A stretch of 64,000 nucleotides of DNA from Medakamo hakoo (Eukaryota; Chlorophyta; Trebouxiophyceae; Coccomyxaceae), in contig CP089457.1 in NCBI GenBank assembly GCA_026636295.1, forward strand, positions 186,001 to 250,000, in the 5' to 3' direction. A model generated the notes under the pieces. That model saw only the letters and a list, made by a program, of their open reading frames with translations, did no database searches and had not been told where the DNA came from. Shown here piece by piece: positions 51,872-61,269 of the stretch. Numbering within the stretch: the stretch's first letter is position 1; every line of letters starts with the position of its first letter. The translations under genes and the position numbers were made by a program.

Positions 51872-53266
51872 TCATTCATAAAAGTAGCAGCGCCGCCCGC
51901 CAGCCGACGCGGGCACGTCACACCACCCGGCCTTGAGCAGCGCGGCGGGCGGGCCACTCTTATGCCTCGGATCAGCCACTCTCAGCGCAACGCAGCCCAT
52001 GCCGGCTGCATCCCCGCCTGACCCGCAGACGGCGCGGCAGGCCACGCGCAACAGCGCGGGCGCGCCGAGGCTCGCCGCTTCGGCCGACACTTCGTCCGCG
52101 TCCGCGCCGGCCATGGCCGCCACCCGGGCTTCGTGCGTCAGGTCGGGAGGCGCAAATTCGTGCAGGGGCAGCGCTTTACCGGAAACGAGGGCGGCGCCGC
52201 CGCCCTTGCCACGGCCGCCACCGCGGGGGGAGCGCGCACCGCCTGGGAGCGGCGAGCCTGGGCGGGGGGGGCGGCCGCCGCCCTCGCCCGCCGCGTCGTC
52301 CTCCGCCGCCTTTGCCTCGGCTTCGTGCGCGCGCCACGCCGCTTCGGCCCGGGCCACCGCGACCGCGTCCACCGCTGTGTCCAGGGAGACGGGCGCGTCC
52401 GGGCGGGCGCAACTCGTGGACAGGCCAGCCCCGCTCCCACTCCCACCCACGGCGCCGCCGGACGAGCCTCGCCGCGACCCGCCGCCCGTCACGGCTCCCG
52501 ACGTCGACCACTCCCCGCCGCCGCCGCCGCCGCCGCGGGACAGCGAGCCGCCGTTGTAGATGGACGCGGGCTCGGCGTCGGCCAGGAATGACCAGGCGGA
52601 GCGCAGGGCGCCGAGTATGGCCGCCCCCACGGACGGCCCGTGGCGCGGGGAGCCGTCGGCGGAGGAGGTGGACCGGCGCCGCGGGGCGGGCGGGGCCAGG
52701 CGGCGCCCGCCCGCCGCCGTCCAGGCGTCCAGGGCGGCGGCGGCGGGCGCGCAGCGGGCGTGGCAGGCGCTGACAAACAGGCGGGCGGGGCGGTCCGGGT
52801 CCGTCGCGGCCGCGGCCGCGGCGGCCTGGGCGTCGGCCGTCGCCGCGCCGCCTGGCGTCGCAAACACAGTCGCGTCGACGCCGGCCCTTGATGCCAGGGA
52901 CGCCAGGGCGGCCGCGCCGGCCGCCGAGCCCGGGCACCCGGCGCAGGCCAGCATGAAGACGGACGCGGGCGGTGGGGTCCCGGCGGTGGCCGGCCCCGCC
53001 GCGGCCGCGGCCGCCACGGCGGCCGCCGTCCCCGTCCCGCCCTTGGTGGACGGTGGCACGCCCGCCGCGGCCAGCAGCCTCCCCAGCGCCGCCAGGGCGG
53101 GCTCCCTTTTGGCGGCGGAGGAGGCGCGCGAAGGCGCAGCGCCGGCTAGGTTGGGCGGGGAGTGCGGTCCGCCGCCGCCTTCGCGCGGCGTGCCTACCGT
53201 CGGCGTCGCCGGACGGGAGCCGCTGCCGCCTTTCAAGGCTGACTTGAGCGGTTTGCGGGCTTCCAT
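51872..53266 (-). CDS. Unrecognised Ala/Ser/Gly-rich protein
   Basis: A single exon of 464 aa beginning MEARKPLKSALKGGSGSRP. I do not recognise a family. Segments that look folded are ASVFMLACAGCPGSAAGAAA, ARLFVSACHARCAPAAAALD, GAAILGALRSAWSFLADAEP and a C-terminal block with FAPPDLTHEARVAAMAGADA and VACRAVCGSG. It ends LKAGWCDVPASAGGRRCYFY-Glu. Low-complexity Gly/Ser/Pro linkers separate these. No membrane span or signal peptide is seen. The C-terminal Cys/aromatic block is the part most likely to be conserved. Confidence 0.55.
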   Translation of the reverse strand: MEARKPLKSALKGGSGSRPATPTVGTPREGGGGPHSPPNLAGAAPSRASSAAKREPALAALGRLLAAAGVPPSTKGGTGTAAAVAAAAAAGPATAGTPPPASVFMLACAGCPGSAAGAAALASLASRAGVDATVFATPGGAATADAQAAAAAAATDPDRPARLFVSACHARCAPAAAALDAWTAAGGRRLAPPAPRRRSTSSADGSPRHGPSVGAAILGALRSAWSFLADAEPASIYNGGSLSRGGGGGGGEWSTSGAVTGGGSRRGSSGGAVGGSGSGAGLSTSCARPDAPVSLDTAVDAVAVARAEAAWRAHEAEAKAAEDDAAGEGGGRPPRPGSPLPGGARSPRGGGRGKGGGAALVSGKALPLHEFAPPDLTHEARVAAMAGADADEVSAEAASLGAPALLRVACRAVCGSGGDAAGMGCVALRVADPRHKSGPPAALLKAGWCDVPASAGGRRCYFYE

Positions 53267-53584
53267 CACAGACGGTGGGGGCGTGGCGAGGGCGTGTGCA
53301 GAGAGCTTGGGGTCGAAATTGGCAGCGTGGGCGCGGACGCAAAAAAAAGGGCAGGCCCGTGCGGGGCGGAGGACGGCCCCTGCTCGGCCGCTCTGATCTC
53401 AGCAGAGGTGACCCAGGCCGAGGGCTGCAGCAACACGCCGTCAAGTGGGCGGTCGCCTCGCCCCAGGAGGCGGCGCAACGAACGAGGGAAACTGGGCTGT
53501 GTGTGTGTGCACATGCGCTCTCACTCACCCCGGTGCCGCCTCCCCGCTCAGGCTCCTGAAGCCCGCCAAGAAGTTCGGGTCCGA
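53267..53584. other. Spacer between two minus-strand genes
   Basis: 318 bp that should hold the promoter of the 51.9-53.3 kb gene and the 3' end of the coiled-coil gene. It has an A run at 53341-53348. Nothing else is recognised. Confidence 0.4.
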
Positions 53585-55392
53585 CTACACCGTCTCCGAA
53601 GCGCTCGTCGTCATCCGCGTGCGGCGCCTGATCGCCGCGTCCACACACACGGCCAGGAGCTCCTTCCTCGCCGCTTCGACCGCGGCTTTGGCCTCGGACG
53701 CCGCACGGGCCCTCGTGCTCCCCGCCGCCGCCCTCTCCGCCGTCGCGGCCGCCAACGCCGCCCGCGCCTCCGTTTCTTCGACCTCGTCCGCCGCGCGCTC
53801 GGCGTCCGCCCGCCGCCGCGCCGCCTCAGCCCGCGCCCGCACGGCGGGGAGGGTCACGTTTTCCAGGCGTTCCACCTCCGCGGTGGCCGTGGCGAGCGCC
53901 TGGGATTCAGCCGCGATCGCGGCCGTGTGGCGGGCCGCGGCCGCCGCGTCGGCTTTTTCCACCGCTTCGACCGCGGACGCGACGCCGGCCGCGATGGCGG
54001 CGACCTCCCGCTCCGTGCGGGCGTCCACAGACAGGGCGGCCGCGGCGGCGTCCTGCGTGCGGTGGGGAGGGCGGGGGAGGGGGGGTGTAAAGGCCGCCGC
54101 GCGTGCCTGGCCGTGTGTGTGTGTGAGTGTGTCCAGGCCAGCCCCCCGACGCAACCACCCACTCACCCGCTCTGCCTCGGCGGCCGCTTCCGCCAGGCGG
54201 GCTTCCGCAGCGGTGGCCGCGGCTTCGGCGGTGTCCAGGGCGGCGACGTGGGCAGCAGATACGCGGGCGTGCGCGGCGACGGACGCGGCGATGAGGGCCT
54301 GACGCGTGTGGGGGGGGGGTCGGGGGGTGGGGGGGCAGGGGGTTGGGGAGGGGAAGGGGGGGGAAGCTCGTCGTGTGCCAGGGCGCGACACCGCCCCCAC
54401 CCATGCCCTCCCGCCCCGCCCCCACCTCCAGGTCGGCTTCAAACCGGGCGATCGTGGCATCGGCCGCCGCCGCCGCCTCGCCCGCCCACCGAGCCAGGCG
54501 GGCCTTGGCTGAGGCAGCAGCGGCGGCGGCACTGGCGGCTGCAGCGTCCGCGTCGGCCGCCAGCGTGGCCGCAGCCGCACACGCACGCCGGCCGGCCGAC
54601 GCCGCCGCCGCGTCTGCAGCGTCTTTTTCAGCTTGTTCCACAGCCGCGCGCGCGCCCGCGAGCGCGTCGGCCAGGACGCCCGCGTCGACGGCGGACAGGG
54701 CGGCCCCCGCCGCCGCGCGCTCGGCTTCAAACAGCGCCGTCAGGCGGGCGGCTTCGGCGGCGGGAGTGGGGGCGAACAGCTGTGGCGGCGGTGGTGGTGG
54801 TGGTGGTGGTGGTGGTGGGGCTGTGGCTGCCGGTGGTGCCTTGGGCGGTGGGCGGGGGCCCCGGGCCTGGAGGTGTGTGCGGGGGAAGGGGGGTGGGGGG
54901 GGCGGCGGTCAACCCTCCCCTCTCTCTCTCTCCGTCCGGCGTGTCAGCGGGGGACGGTCGCGGCCGCCGGAGCCCGCGGCGGGCCGCTCAGGTGCTGGGT
55001 CCGTTCCCGGGGGGCTGGGCGGTGCGAGTCCGCCCTGCTCCCTGCCCCCTGGCCACTCGCGCACCGACATGGGCAGAGGGGGGGTGCTGGGAAGGCGGAA
55101 AGGCCGAGTGGCGGCCCGCACCCTCCCTCTCACTCCGACCAACCAGCAGGTGAGTGAGAGAGAGACTTTCCCGCGCGCGCCGCCACCGCCGGCCTTTGCC
55201 ACGCCCTCCCACCCCGCACACGGCGCCTGCAGGCCATGTTGCTCCATGCCAGCGTGTGTCTGGCGCCGTGCGCAGCCGTGGATGGGTGGCACGGCCGACC
55301 GCAGCACGCCGATCTCTCGTTTCGCGACGACGGCTGCCCTGCCGCAGCCCGCCCACCCCGCTCACCGAGCGGCTGCGTGCGTCCGCACGCAT
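53585..55392 (-). CDS. Long Ala-rich coiled-coil protein, unrecognised
   Basis: Exons 54866-54426, 54298-54167 and 54052-53585 join in phase 0. They need a phase-0 5' partner, for which ATG at 55392 (exon 55392-55366, MRADARSRS, donor GTGAGC) is the best candidate, giving 355 aa. After a Pro-rich lead with a run of prolines the protein is continuous Ala/Glu/Arg/Asp helix: FEAERAAAGAALSAVDAGVL, AKARLARWAGEAAAAADATI, VERLENVTLPAVRARAEAAR and AERAADEVEETEARAAL. The C-terminus is basic then Ser/Thr-rich (RRRTRMTTSASETV). The composition recalls algal cytoskeletal or flagellar-root coiled coils, but no specific motif supports that. The first exon is uncertain. Confidence 0.55.
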
Positions 55393-55763
55393 GCCCTGCG
55401 ATTGACGCCGCTCGTTGGCTTGCCAATCACCAGCGGGAACCAGCCACGCTGACGCGTGGGCTGGCCGGCAGCCGCGACCCGCGCCGGCGGGCGGCGGAAC
55501 GCGCGCCGCCGGCGCCCACTTGTGGGGAGGCGCCTGGTCGGGCCGCTGCGACGCATCTCGCCCCCGCCCACACCATCGCGGACTGATGGGCGACAGGCTC
55601 GGGCCCTCGTTCAACCTGCGCAACTGCCCGTTAGCACACAGCACGGCTGTGGAAAACTGTGGCACCTTGGTTCGCTCACGCATCGACGTTCCCCACTCCC
55701 TCCCCTCTCCCTTTCCAGGCCCGCTCCGCCGGACGACCACCAGAACACGACACCTCCTCACCA
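55393..55763. promoter_or_regulatory. Divergent promoter region, coiled-coil gene and eS19
   Basis: 371 bp between the start codons. A pyrimidine tract followed by CAG at about 55705-55719 could be the end of an intron in the eS19 leader. No other gene is supported. Confidence 0.4.
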
Positions 55764-56574
55764 ATGGCGGAGCTCTTCAAGCCGGGCGGCGTCCGGGACG
55801 TGCCGCACGGCGACTTCATCGCCGCGTACGCCAAGCACCTGAAGGGCAACGACCGGGTGCGTTTTTTTTGCGGTGCTCTCGATCGGCGGCTTTTGGTTGC
55901 GACGTGACGGCGCGCTGACGGAGGGCGGCGGCGGCTACGCGGCGCGTCCTGACGATAGCCAACACGCCGCGGCCCCTGATCGACGCGGCGGCGCGAGCAC
56001 CAGACGCTTCAGCCCGCCGGCCGGCGTCGCCAAACAATCCTGCTCGAGCAGCGGCGCGCCGTTCCCCCCCGACGACCACCACCACCCCCTCACACCCCAC
56101 ACCCCATCCCACCCCACCCGCCCCATGGCACCCACGACACAACAGATCCAACTCCCCTCCTGGGTCGACCTGGTCAAGACCGGCCCGCTGCGCGAGCTCG
56201 CCCCGTACGACGCGGACTGGTACTACGTCCGCGCGGCCGCCATCGCGCGCAAGGTCTACATGCGCCAGTCGCTCGGCGTCGGCGCGCTCCGCCGCCAGTT
56301 CGGCGGCCGCAACGAGCGCCGGGGCACCGTCCCGGAGCACTTTGCGCGCGCGTCGGGCGGCGTCATCCGCCACATCCTGCACCAGCTGGAGGCCATCGGC
56401 ATCGTGGAGAAGGCGCCCGGCGTCAAGGGCGGCCGCCGCATCACGGCCCAGGGCCAGCGCGACCTGGACCTCATTGCCGGCCGGTGCGAGCGCAAGGTGG
56501 AGCCGCTCGGCGGCTCGGCGCCCGCGGTCATCGCGCCGCCGGCCGACGCCGCGGCCGAGGCGGAGGCCGAGTGA
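55764..56574 (+). CDS. RPS19: Cytosolic ribosomal protein eS19 (RPS19)
   Basis: A small-subunit head protein needed for 18S rRNA 3' maturation. Exons 55764-55856 and 56146-56574 join in phase 0 to give 173 aa: [82 protein letters not shown]-type [20 protein letters not shown] and [19 protein letters not shown]. The protein carries about 25 extra C-terminal residues rich in Ala and Glu compared with a typical 145-residue eS19. The gene is convergent with the first fasciclin gene. Confidence 0.95.
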
Positions 56575-57105
56575 GGCGTGGTTGCGTGCGTGTGTGTGTG
56601 CCTGCTTCCCTTTTTTTTCAGTGGGGTGGGGTGGAGAGAGAGGGGGAAGGGGGAGTGTGCTTCGGTTGGTGTGTGACAAGAAAAAACAAAACAAAAACAC
56701 AGTGTGTGTGAAAAACTGTGCAGGGAGGGAGGGTCAGGGGTAGGGCCGGCGTGCTGGTGTTGTCTCTTTACACGCACCACACAGGGGCCCGCGGGCGGGT
56801 GGCGGCACGCGACAAGAAGATGAAAGAATGGGGGGTGGGGGGTGGACAGCCAGACGCGCGGCTGGGGGAAAGAATGGCCATCGAATCACGCACACCTCGG
56901 CTCTCTCCCTCTCTCTCTCTCCCTCACGCACGCGCAATGCAATAGCTCTGCGCGTGTAGGGCGAGCGCCGGCGGTGGGATGGGGGGTTTTTAGTACACCA
57001 GGCAAAAAGGGGGTGGAGCGGCGTTTTTTGAACGGCTCCTCGGGGTGCCGCCGTCCCTCTCTTGTCAGAGAAGCAACGACAGGGCAGCGCTCAACAGCAG
57101 CCACG
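56575..57105. other. Convergent 3' spacer between eS19 and fasciclin gene 1
   Basis: 531 bp without a gene. It has T and A runs (56612-56619, 56681-56698), a 6-bp CACAGT/ACTGTG hairpin near 56700, and a CT repeat (56902-56925). Confidence 0.45.
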
Positions 57106-58505
57106 TCACTGGCCCGAACCGACCGGCGCGTCCATGCCCTTCTTCTTGGCCTCCCACTTGGCCTTGGCTTCCGCGATCTGGGAGGAGGACGGCACCAGGA
57201 CGGTGTCGATCACGTGGACGACCGAGTTGCCGGCAGGGACGTCGGCCGAAATGACTTTGGCGGACGATTCCGCGCCCTTGACAATCACGGAGCCGGGGCT
57301 GGAGGACAGGTCGATGGTCAGGGGCGCGCCGCCCAGCTTGGTCTCGACGACCTGGCCGTCCTTCAGGTCGCCGCTCTTCACGGCCGCGCCCTTGACGAGA
57401 TGGAAGGTGAGGATAGATTTCAAATCCGGGGAGTCCAGCAGCGCCTGGGACGTGATGCCGGCCTTGGCCAGGTACGCGGCGAAGGCGTCATCCGACGGAG
57501 CGAAGACGGTCAGGACGTTGGTGGAGTTGGACAGATAGTCGGCCTGGTTTTGTTTTTTTTTTGGTTTTGGATGGGTGGTTGGAAGGTGCGAGGAGGGGAC
57601 GTGCGAGAGCGCGAGGCCGCGGGGTGCGCGAGTGCCATTCGCCCGCCCCGCCCACGCACGCACCAGGCCGGCCTTGGTCACGGCGGCCGTGAGAGTGGAG
57701 AGGGAGGGCGTGGCGGCCGCGACGGACGCGACGGTGGGCGTTTTCATCGCGTCGGGCGTGGCTGGTGGTGAGGGACGGTGGCGGGGGAGAGAAGGGAGGG
57801 GGGGCGTCAGGAGATGGAACGCCGAGAGAGAGAGAGAGGAGGCTTTGGGCCCACGCGCGTAGTGGCCCGCCCGTGTGGGCTGGGGTGAGGAAGGGAGGGA
57901 GGGAGGCCGGCCCCGGCTGCCGGGGCCCGTCGGGCCACGTGGCCGACGACGGGAGGGGAGGTCGGTCCACCCGCGTGCGCCACACGCGCCTCCAGCACAC
58001 GCTGCTCCCTCCCACCGCTCCCTCCGACACGTCTGCGGGAGGGGGTGGGACCCCCGTCCACCGCTCGACTTTGCCGTCAAACAGACGTCCATGCCCGTGG
58101 GCTTCTTCCCGGATGGGTAGAGACGAGGGTGTGCGCGCCGCTCGCCCCGCGGCGGGCCCCGCCGGATGGCCAGGCGCGCGCAATGCAAAAGAATAAGACG
58201 CACTCCGTCGGACGAGTGCGCCGCGCTGGCCGCCTTGCGCCCCCACCGCCACCCTGGCACCCTTCGCTATGGAAGGACAGCATGCATTTCTATCGACCAA
58301 CGAAGGAGGAAGACGGGCGCGACGGCCCGGGTGGGCGGCACGAGGCCGCGCGCGAAATGCTCGCGCCCGACCCTCTCATTCTCCCCGATACCAGCCCCAG
58401 CCACACACACACACGCCGCACACCGCCTGGCGCACCTTCGGCCGCGGCGCCGCCGACCAGCAGGGCGGCGAGGAGGGCGAGGGAGGTCAGCAGGCGGCGA
58501 ACCAT
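57106..58505 (-). CDS. Secreted fasciclin (FAS1) domain protein 1
   Basis: Exons 58505-58436, 57761-57664 and 57543-57106 join in phases 1 and 0 to give 201 aa. Exon 1 encodes a signal peptide (MVRRLLTSLALLAALLVGG). The single FAS1 domain has H1-type ATPSLSTLTAAVTKAG/LADYLSN, the conserved LTVFAPSDDAFAAY, then ILTFHLVKGAAV and the H2-type NSVVHVIDTVLVP. FAS1 domains mediate cell adhesion and wall or matrix contacts. No C-terminal hydrophobic GPI signal is seen: the chain ends in a charged segment (EAKAKWEAKKKGMD). The first intron is 674 nt. This is the first of three FAS1 genes in a row on the same strand. Confidence 0.9.
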
Positions 58506-58925
58506 GGTTGGAGGCGGGTGCACAGGGTGGGTGGGTGGGTGCAGGGGCGGTCGTGGGAGGATGAATGAACGGCGGAATGAAGCTGGGCGGAAACGGAAAC
58601 AGCCGCGCGCGAGCTCCAACCTTGTTGTTTGACGTGAGGCCGGCACTGCCGTGGCCTGCCTGGCCGGCCCGCCCGGCGCAGCTGAGTGGAAGGTGCGCGC
58701 CATTGGCGGTCGTGGCTCACACACACCCCAGCCCCCCCGTCTCCGCCAGGTCAGCCGGACCTCAAACCTGGGGCGGGGGATGGTCGCCGTGTTTTTTCCT
58801 CCTCCTTCTTCTTCTTGCAAGGGGACCCGTCCCAGCGCAACACTCTCTTTTCTCTCTCTCACAGCCACGCATCCCCGACGAGTGGCGCACTCTCTCTCTC
58901 TCCCCCCCTCACTCTGCCTCAGTGC
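58506..58925. other. Spacer between fasciclin genes 1 and 2
   Basis: 420 bp holding the promoter of FAS1 gene 1 and the 3' end of FAS1 gene 2. CT repeats occur at 58850-58861 and 58889-58909. No gene is seen. Confidence 0.4.
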
Positions 58926-59900
58926 TCACCCCATGACCAGGCCCGCGGGCGCCAGCGCGGAGTTGATGACAGCCAGCTCGCCGCCGGACTTGGTCGGCAG
59001 CGTGCCCACCACCTCGCCCGCCTCCTTGCCGGACGCGTCGCTGATGGTCGGCGCGGATTTGGGCGACTTGATGTAGATGACGACCTCGCCGCCCGCCGCC
59101 GTGCGCAGCTTGTGCTCGCCGACGCCCAGCTTTGAGACCCGGACGCCGGGGATGGTGTAGTACGACACGACCTTTTGCAGCGTCCCGACGGGCGCCGCTT
59201 CAATCGCGTCGGCGGCCGTGCCAGCCGCGGGCGCGCGGCCGGTGTCGGACAGGCGCTTGAACAGGTCCCGCACGGCCGCATCGCTGGGCGCCAACACGGT
59301 CAGCTCGCCCGTGGACGCCGACTTGAGCGTCGTGTCCGCCCCACCGCCCGCACGGTCGACCAGCTGTTTCGCCAGGGTCAGGGACGGGTCGGACGCGATG
59401 GCGTCGTACGGCGTGGCAGCCGTGTCTGGGCCTTGTAACAGGCGGCGAGCGCTGGGCGCGGAGGATGGGGAGGGCGCGGAGGATGGGGAGGGCGCGGGCG
59501 GCGGGATGGGAGCGGCGGCGGCGGACGGCGGGACGGCGATGGGCGCGGGGCCGACCGTGGGCGGCGGCGGCTGCGGCGGCTGTTGTGGCGGGCCGCGGCC
59601 GTTCGGCACGATGACCACGTCGACCGGGTGGCAGCGCACGTAGCCCCAGCGGTTGACGACAGGGACGGTCTCAGGCGGGCAGGGCGAGGGTTGGGCTGGA
59701 GGGGTGGGCGAGAGTGGGGTGTGAGGAAAAGACAGAACACGGGCGAGTCGGGGGAGGGGGGTTGTGTGTATTTTTTTTTCTCCGCGGTCGCGGAGCCGCG
59801 CGGCAGTGGACGCTGACCGCGCCGCAACCCACACCCGCTCCCAGATCTCACCCGCGACCGTGACCGCGGCCAGCAGCAGGACGACAGCGCGGATCGTCAT
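58926..59900 (-). CDS. Secreted fasciclin (FAS1) domain protein 2
   Basis: Exons 59900-59852 and 59695-58926 join in phase 1 to give 272 aa. Exon 1 is the signal peptide (MTIRAVVLLLAAVTVA). A Pro-rich linker follows with an 18-bp tandem repeat (PSPSSA twice) and the processing-like motif SARRLLQ seen in many green-algal surface proteins. The FAS1 domain includes SLTLAKQLVDRAGG, ELTVLAPSDAAVRDLF, VSYYTIPGVRVSKL and GELAVINSALAPAG. It has the same strand and signal-peptide exon layout as its neighbours. The stop overlaps a good donor sequence (GGGGTGAGC), so a further small exon is possible. Confidence 0.88.
   Translation of the reverse strand: MTIRAVVLLLAAVTVAGEIWERVWVAARSASTAARLRDRGEKKIHTTPLPRLARVLSFPHTPLSPTPPAQPSPCPPETVPVVNRWGYVRCHPVDVVIVPNGRGPPQQPPQPPPPTVGPAPIAVPPSAAAAPIPPPAPSPSSAPSPSSAPSARRLLQGPDTAATPYDAIASDPSLTLAKQLVDRAGGGADTTLKSASTGELTVLAPSDAAVRDLFKRLSDTGRAPAAGTAADAIEAAPVGTLQKVVSYYTIPGVRVSKLGVGEHKLRTAAGGEVVIYIKSPKSAPTISDASGKEAGEVVGTLPTKSGGELAVINSALAPAGLVMG
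59456..59491. repeat. 18-bp tandem repeat in FAS1 gene 2
   Basis: The unit GCGCGGAGGATGGGGAGG occurs twice in a row inside the Pro/Ser linker coding region. Confidence 0.8.
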
Positions 59901-60117
59901 TGGGTTTTTTTGGGGTTGAGACGGCACGAAAATGCGGGGGAGGGTGGTTGTGGGAGTGGACCACGATCTCGCGGCCCCCGCGCGTCTCTCTCCATCCACC
60001 CCTTTTTTTTCAGACAAGGCAAGACAAGGCAATATGGCAACACAAACAACTCCTCCTGCGCACTGCGCTCTCACACCACGCCTCTCTCTCTCTCTCCCTC
60101 CAAATCAAACACCCTTT

Positions 60118-61047
60118 TCACACCGCGCCCTCCACCGCGCCCGACGGCGGCAGCAGCACGCGCGAGATGGAGATGACGTGGCCCTTTTTGTTGAGAGTGG
60201 ACACGCCGGTCTCGGCGGTCGACTCACCGCCGCCGCCGCCGATGACGGAGACCCGGGCCGGCGCGACCGCGTCGACGCGCAGGCCGGCCGTCCCCTTGGT
60301 CGGCAGCGACTCGCCCGGGTACAGGGCCGCCAGGGGCTTGGACTCCGTCGCGACGTGCTGGAGCAGGATGGCCTTCACCACGCCGGACGGGTCGTTTTCC
60401 AGGTCCGACACCTTTTTGCCCGACGCTTCCGCAAACTTGCGGAAGGCGGCGTCGGTGGGAGCGAAGACCGTGACGGCGGCGTTGGGGTCGGCCAGCGCGC
60501 CCGCGAGGCCCGCCTTGTCGATCAGGGTGGCGAGCACGGAAAAATCTTTTCCGCTGGCGCCTTGGGCCTTGATGATGTTGTACACGCTGTCGGCCGCGGG
60601 CTCGCCCGTGCCCAGCTTGCCCTTCTCCATCAGCAGTTGGGGCGGCGCGCCGCCAGAGGCAGGCGACGCCGCGTAGAAGCCGGGGCCAGCGACGTCGGCC
60701 GTCGTCGCGGGCGCCGGCGCGGCCGCGGCCAGGTCGTACGCGGCGGCGGCGGGCGACGATGCCAGCGCCGGGTTGCGCTCACGCAGGCCTTGGCCCTGGC
60801 CTGGCGGTGGGTGGGTGGGTGGGTGGAGGAGGGGTGGGTGCGTGAGTGCGGCTGCTGGGTGGGCAGGTGGGGGGCGCGCGCCCGCAACGTTGCGAAAAAA
60901 CCCAGCGCGGTCGCGCGGGTGGGTGGGGGGAGGAGTGGGGACGGCCGCCACTCTCCCCGCCCTCCCCAACCCTGGCCGGTGAGACTCACCGTTCACGGTC
61001 GTGACCATCAGGGCGAAGAGGGAGAGGGCGAGGGTGGTCGTGCGCAT
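60118..61047 (-). CDS. Secreted fasciclin (FAS1) domain protein 3
   Basis: Exons 61047-60990 and 60800-60118 join in phase 1 to give 246 aa. The signal peptide exon reads MRTTTLALSLFALMVTTVN. After an Ala-rich lead and the short motif PPQLLMEKGKLG comes a FAS1 domain (DFSVLATLIDKAGL, AAVTVFAPTDAAFRKFAEAS, VVKAILLQHVATE and HVISISRVLLPPSG). QLLMEKGK resembles QPLMEKED at the C-terminus of the next gene, which suggests a shared module or origin. The start lies 222 bp from the divergent neighbour. Confidence 0.9.
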   Translation of the reverse strand: MRTTTLALSLFALMVTTVNGESHRPGLGRAGRVAAVPTPPPTHPRDRAGFFRNVAGARPPPAHPAAALTHPPLLHPPTHPPPGQGQGLRERNPALASSPAAAAYDLAAAAPAPATTADVAGPGFYAASPASGGAPPQLLMEKGKLGTGEPAADSVYNIIKAQGASGKDFSVLATLIDKAGLAGALADPNAAVTVFAPTDAAFRKFAEASGKKVSDLENDPSGVVKAILLQHVATESKPLAALYPGESLPTKGTAGLRVDAVAPARVSVIGGGGGESTAETGVSTLNKKGHVISISRVLLPPSGAVEGAV

Positions 61048-61269
61048 CGTGTTGGGTTTTGATGAGCGTGTGTGTGTGGGTTTGATGGGGTGAGAGCGAA
61101 AAAAAAGAGGGTGTGAGGGGAGACCGCTCGCTCTCCACCGCACACCTCTCTCCACCACACACCTCCATTCTCCCTCTCCACGCCCCGCGCCCAAAAACCT
61201 GCGGGCCGCCCCCACGCCCCACACCCACCCACACACCACACCGCACCCACCAGCCCACGCCCACCCACC